The notes beneath the pieces are model-generated. The model searched no databases, had not been told where the DNA came from, and was given only the letters and a program-made list of their open reading frames with translations. A stretch of 8,485 nucleotides of DNA from Sulfurimonas sp. (GTDB lineage Bacteria > Campylobacterota > Campylobacteria > Campylobacterales > Sulfurimonadaceae), in the NCBI GenBank assembly GCA_024762745.1, contig JANTGV010000033.1:1-8485 (forward strand), read 5' to 3'. The position numbers and the translations under genes are program-made. This document shows positions 7,197-8,485 of the stretch, piece by piece (the stretch's first letter is position 1; each line of letters starts with the position of its first letter).

Positions 7197-7811
7197 ATGC
7201 AAAATAGACAAGCAAGAGCGAACATTTATGGACTTTTATCTCGTATATTACTCCAAGAACTAGATATTGAAACTTTTAAAATGATGAAAGAGGATGAAAA
7301 TATTATGGACTTTTTTCCTACTCTTAAAGAGTGGGAGCCGTTAAAGAGTATGGATGAGAAAAAACTTCTAGATGAAGTGATCAGTCCAGATTTTGTAAAC
7401 CTATCAATTCTTCACTTAATCCCTTATGAGACTTTTTATACAAGAGATGACCAGATGGTAGAGACTGGTGGAGCGAACCCTGTTACAGATATGTATAGTG
7501 CATATGATTTTATGGTCGATTATGAGGCTGCGAGAACAGTTTCATCTGATCATATTGGTATAGAGTTAGAGTTCATGCATCACCTTGTAAACGCAGAGAT
7601 GGCGGCTGCTAAAGAGAATGATGAAAAAGCAGTTGCTGAGTTAGTAAATGTACAGCATGAATTTTTAAATAAACATCTTCTTCAATGGGCTCCAATGTAT
7701 CTTATAAATATGAAATATGAAGCAAGAACACCTCTCTATTATGATGGAGCAGAGATGGCTTTAGAGTTTATGTTGAGTGATAATGAGTATTTGACAAAAG
7801 AGATAGCTTAG
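7197..7811 (+). CDS. TorD/DmsD-family molybdoenzyme maturation chaperone
   Basis: 204 residues, all-helical and soluble, the normal size for the TorD/NarJ superfamily of cytoplasmic chaperones that hold molybdenum- or tungsten-enzyme precursors, bind their Tat signal and help cofactor loading. The opening RANIYGLLSRILLQELD is the typical first helix. The middle region IPYETFYTRDD leads to the family-defining helix DHIGIELEFMHHL at 118-130. The C-terminal part, with FLNKHLLQWAPMYL (156-169), is also characteristic. The Shine-Dalgarno is weak. A polyferredoxin starts four bases after its stop, and this chaperone-plus-ferredoxin pair is what precedes formate dehydrogenase genes in many Campylobacterota. 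The client enzyme lies outside the window, so formate dehydrogenase is an inference; nitrate, DMSO/TMAO or sulfur-compound reductases are alternatives. Confidence 0.88.
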   Translation: MQNRQARANIYGLLSRILLQELDIETFKMMKEDENIMDFFPTLKEWEPLKSMDEKKLLDEVISPDFVNLSILHLIPYETFYTRDDQMVETGGANPVTDMYSAYDFMVDYEAARTVSSDHIGIELEFMHHLVNAEMAAAKENDEKAVAELVNVQHEFLNKHLLQWAPMYLINMKYEARTPLYYDGAEMALEFMLSDNEYLTKEIA

Positions 7812-7815
7812 TCTA

Positions 7816-8485
7816 ATGCTACATTTAAACGCAGGCTTATGCGTTCGTTCTCTGAGTGTAGAGAGTGAGTGTAATAAGTGTGAGGCTGTATGTCCGACAG
7901 ATGCCATTGTAGTGGGGGAAAAACCACTTCCATCTATAAACTTCTCTTCTTGTGTGGAGTGTGCAGCATGTCATGCAATCTGTCCGACAGAGGCTTTAGG
8001 ACTCGATACATTCAACTCTACAGATTTTTTCTTTGATTTTGTAGAGAGTAATGAGAATTTAATATCGTGTAAGAAAAATGTTCCATGTATTGCGAGTTTA
8101 AGTGTTGAGCATATAATCTCGATAGCAGTACTCAAAAAAGATATAGTCTTTGATATGGGATACTGTGGTGATTGTGAGATTGCCTCAACTTGTCATAAGC
8201 AGATAATGCAAAACTATGAAGAAGCCAGTTATCTCTTGGAAGCGATGGAGAATGATGCCAAGATAAGACTTGAAGATATACGTTTTGAACCAGAAGATAA
8301 AGAGACAAGTAGAAGAGGGTTTTTAAGTAACATAAACCTTAAAACTGTTGGAGAGGTGAAAAATAGTTTTGAGCAAGAGGTTATCAAAGCGGGTGATGAG
8401 TTAGTTGAACATACTCTAGAAAAAACAGATATTGCCCTTTTGAAAAGAAAAACAATACCAGAGAAGAGAAAGATATTTTTCACAG
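7816..8485 (+). CDS. 4Fe-4S cluster polyferredoxin-like protein, 3' end beyond the window
   Basis: Open frame of 223 codons with no stop before the window ends. ATG 7816 is the only start after the in-frame stop at 7804 and lies four bases after the chaperone stop, implying co-translation; the ribosome site is poor. Residues 19-26 hold C-x2-C-x3-CP (CNKCEAVCPTDAI) and residues 46-56 a complete C-x2-C-x2-C-x3-CP motif (CVECAACHAICP), the bacterial ferredoxin fold for 4Fe-4S clusters. The first motif lacks the central cysteine, and C9 may supply the missing ligand. Further cysteines follow at C85, C91, C117, C120 and C126 (CGDCEIASTC), giving 13 in the first 126 residues. The part after about 130 is charged and helical and contains SRRGFLS at 165-171, resembling a twin-arginine motif but internal and without a hydrophobic stretch after it. 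It probably acts as an electron carrier or maturation factor for the oxidoreductase served by the upstream chaperone. Confidence 0.85.
   Translation, partial: MLHLNAGLCVRSLSVESECNKCEAVCPTDAIVVGEKPLPSINFSSCVECAACHAICPTEALGLDTFNSTDFFFDFVESNENLISCKKNVPCIASLSVEHIISIAVLKKDIVFDMGYCGDCEIASTCHKQIMQNYEEASYLLEAMENDAKIRLEDIRFEPEDKETSRRGFLSNINLKTVGEVKNSFEQEVIKAGDELVEHTLEKTDIALLKRKTIPEKRKIFFT

Noticed and set aside
1..8485. CRISPR arrays, insertion sequences, prophage or defence genes, tRNA genes
   Set aside because: No spaced direct repeats, transposase-like frames, or tRNA-like cloverleaf sequences were seen by reading; the content is core metabolism and stress response.

Overview
The window looks like a chromosomal segment of a Campylobacterota (Epsilonproteobacteria) organism, probably a Sulfurimonas-like relative. 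The basis is a Wolinella-type three-subunit quinol:fumarate reductase in the order frdC-frdA-frdB with one five-helix dihaem cytochrome b, an A+T-rich composition, tight gene packing, and a TorD chaperone followed by a polyferredoxin, as at Campylobacterota formate dehydrogenase loci. No search was possible, so the genus is an inference.

Layout, all genes on the + strand. 1-68 is a leader with a possible 9-codon upstream ORF. 69-317 encodes an 82-residue protein that is 49% lysine. 318-461 is a non-coding gap with a perfect 8-bp stem-loop, a TATAAT box and a T-rich tract, and probably holds the frd promoter. 462-3915 is frdCAB, with stop/start overlaps of one base (frdC/frdA) and four bases (frdA/frdB). 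3932-5284 is a hexameric-type glutamate dehydrogenase 16 bp downstream. A large MscS-family channel follows and ends at 7123; its best start is an ATC codon at 5294, which gives a signal peptide, while the first conventional start is GTG at 5393. After a 73-bp gap with a promoter-like TGaTAAAAT come a TorD-family chaperone (7197-7811) and a cysteine-rich 4Fe-4S protein (7816 to the window end, incomplete).

How the genes work together: FrdCAB couples the menaquinol pool to fumarate/succinate interconversion, either for anaerobic respiration or for a reductive TCA cycle. GdhA assimilates ammonia into 2-oxoglutarate and may be co-transcribed with frd, linking carbon and nitrogen flow. MscS protects against osmotic downshock. 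TorD plus the polyferredoxin look like the first genes of a molybdo/tungsto-enzyme operon, most likely formate dehydrogenase, that continues past the window.

Main points for a second look: the apparent AUC start with a perfectly placed Shine-Dalgarno and signal peptide in front of mscS; a FrdC that keeps all four haem histidines at Wolinella spacing but has Val where the E-pathway glutamate should be; and a heptamer AAACGCA present 16 times on the two strands, far above composition-based expectation. No CRISPR array, transposon, phage gene, tRNA or rRNA was seen.
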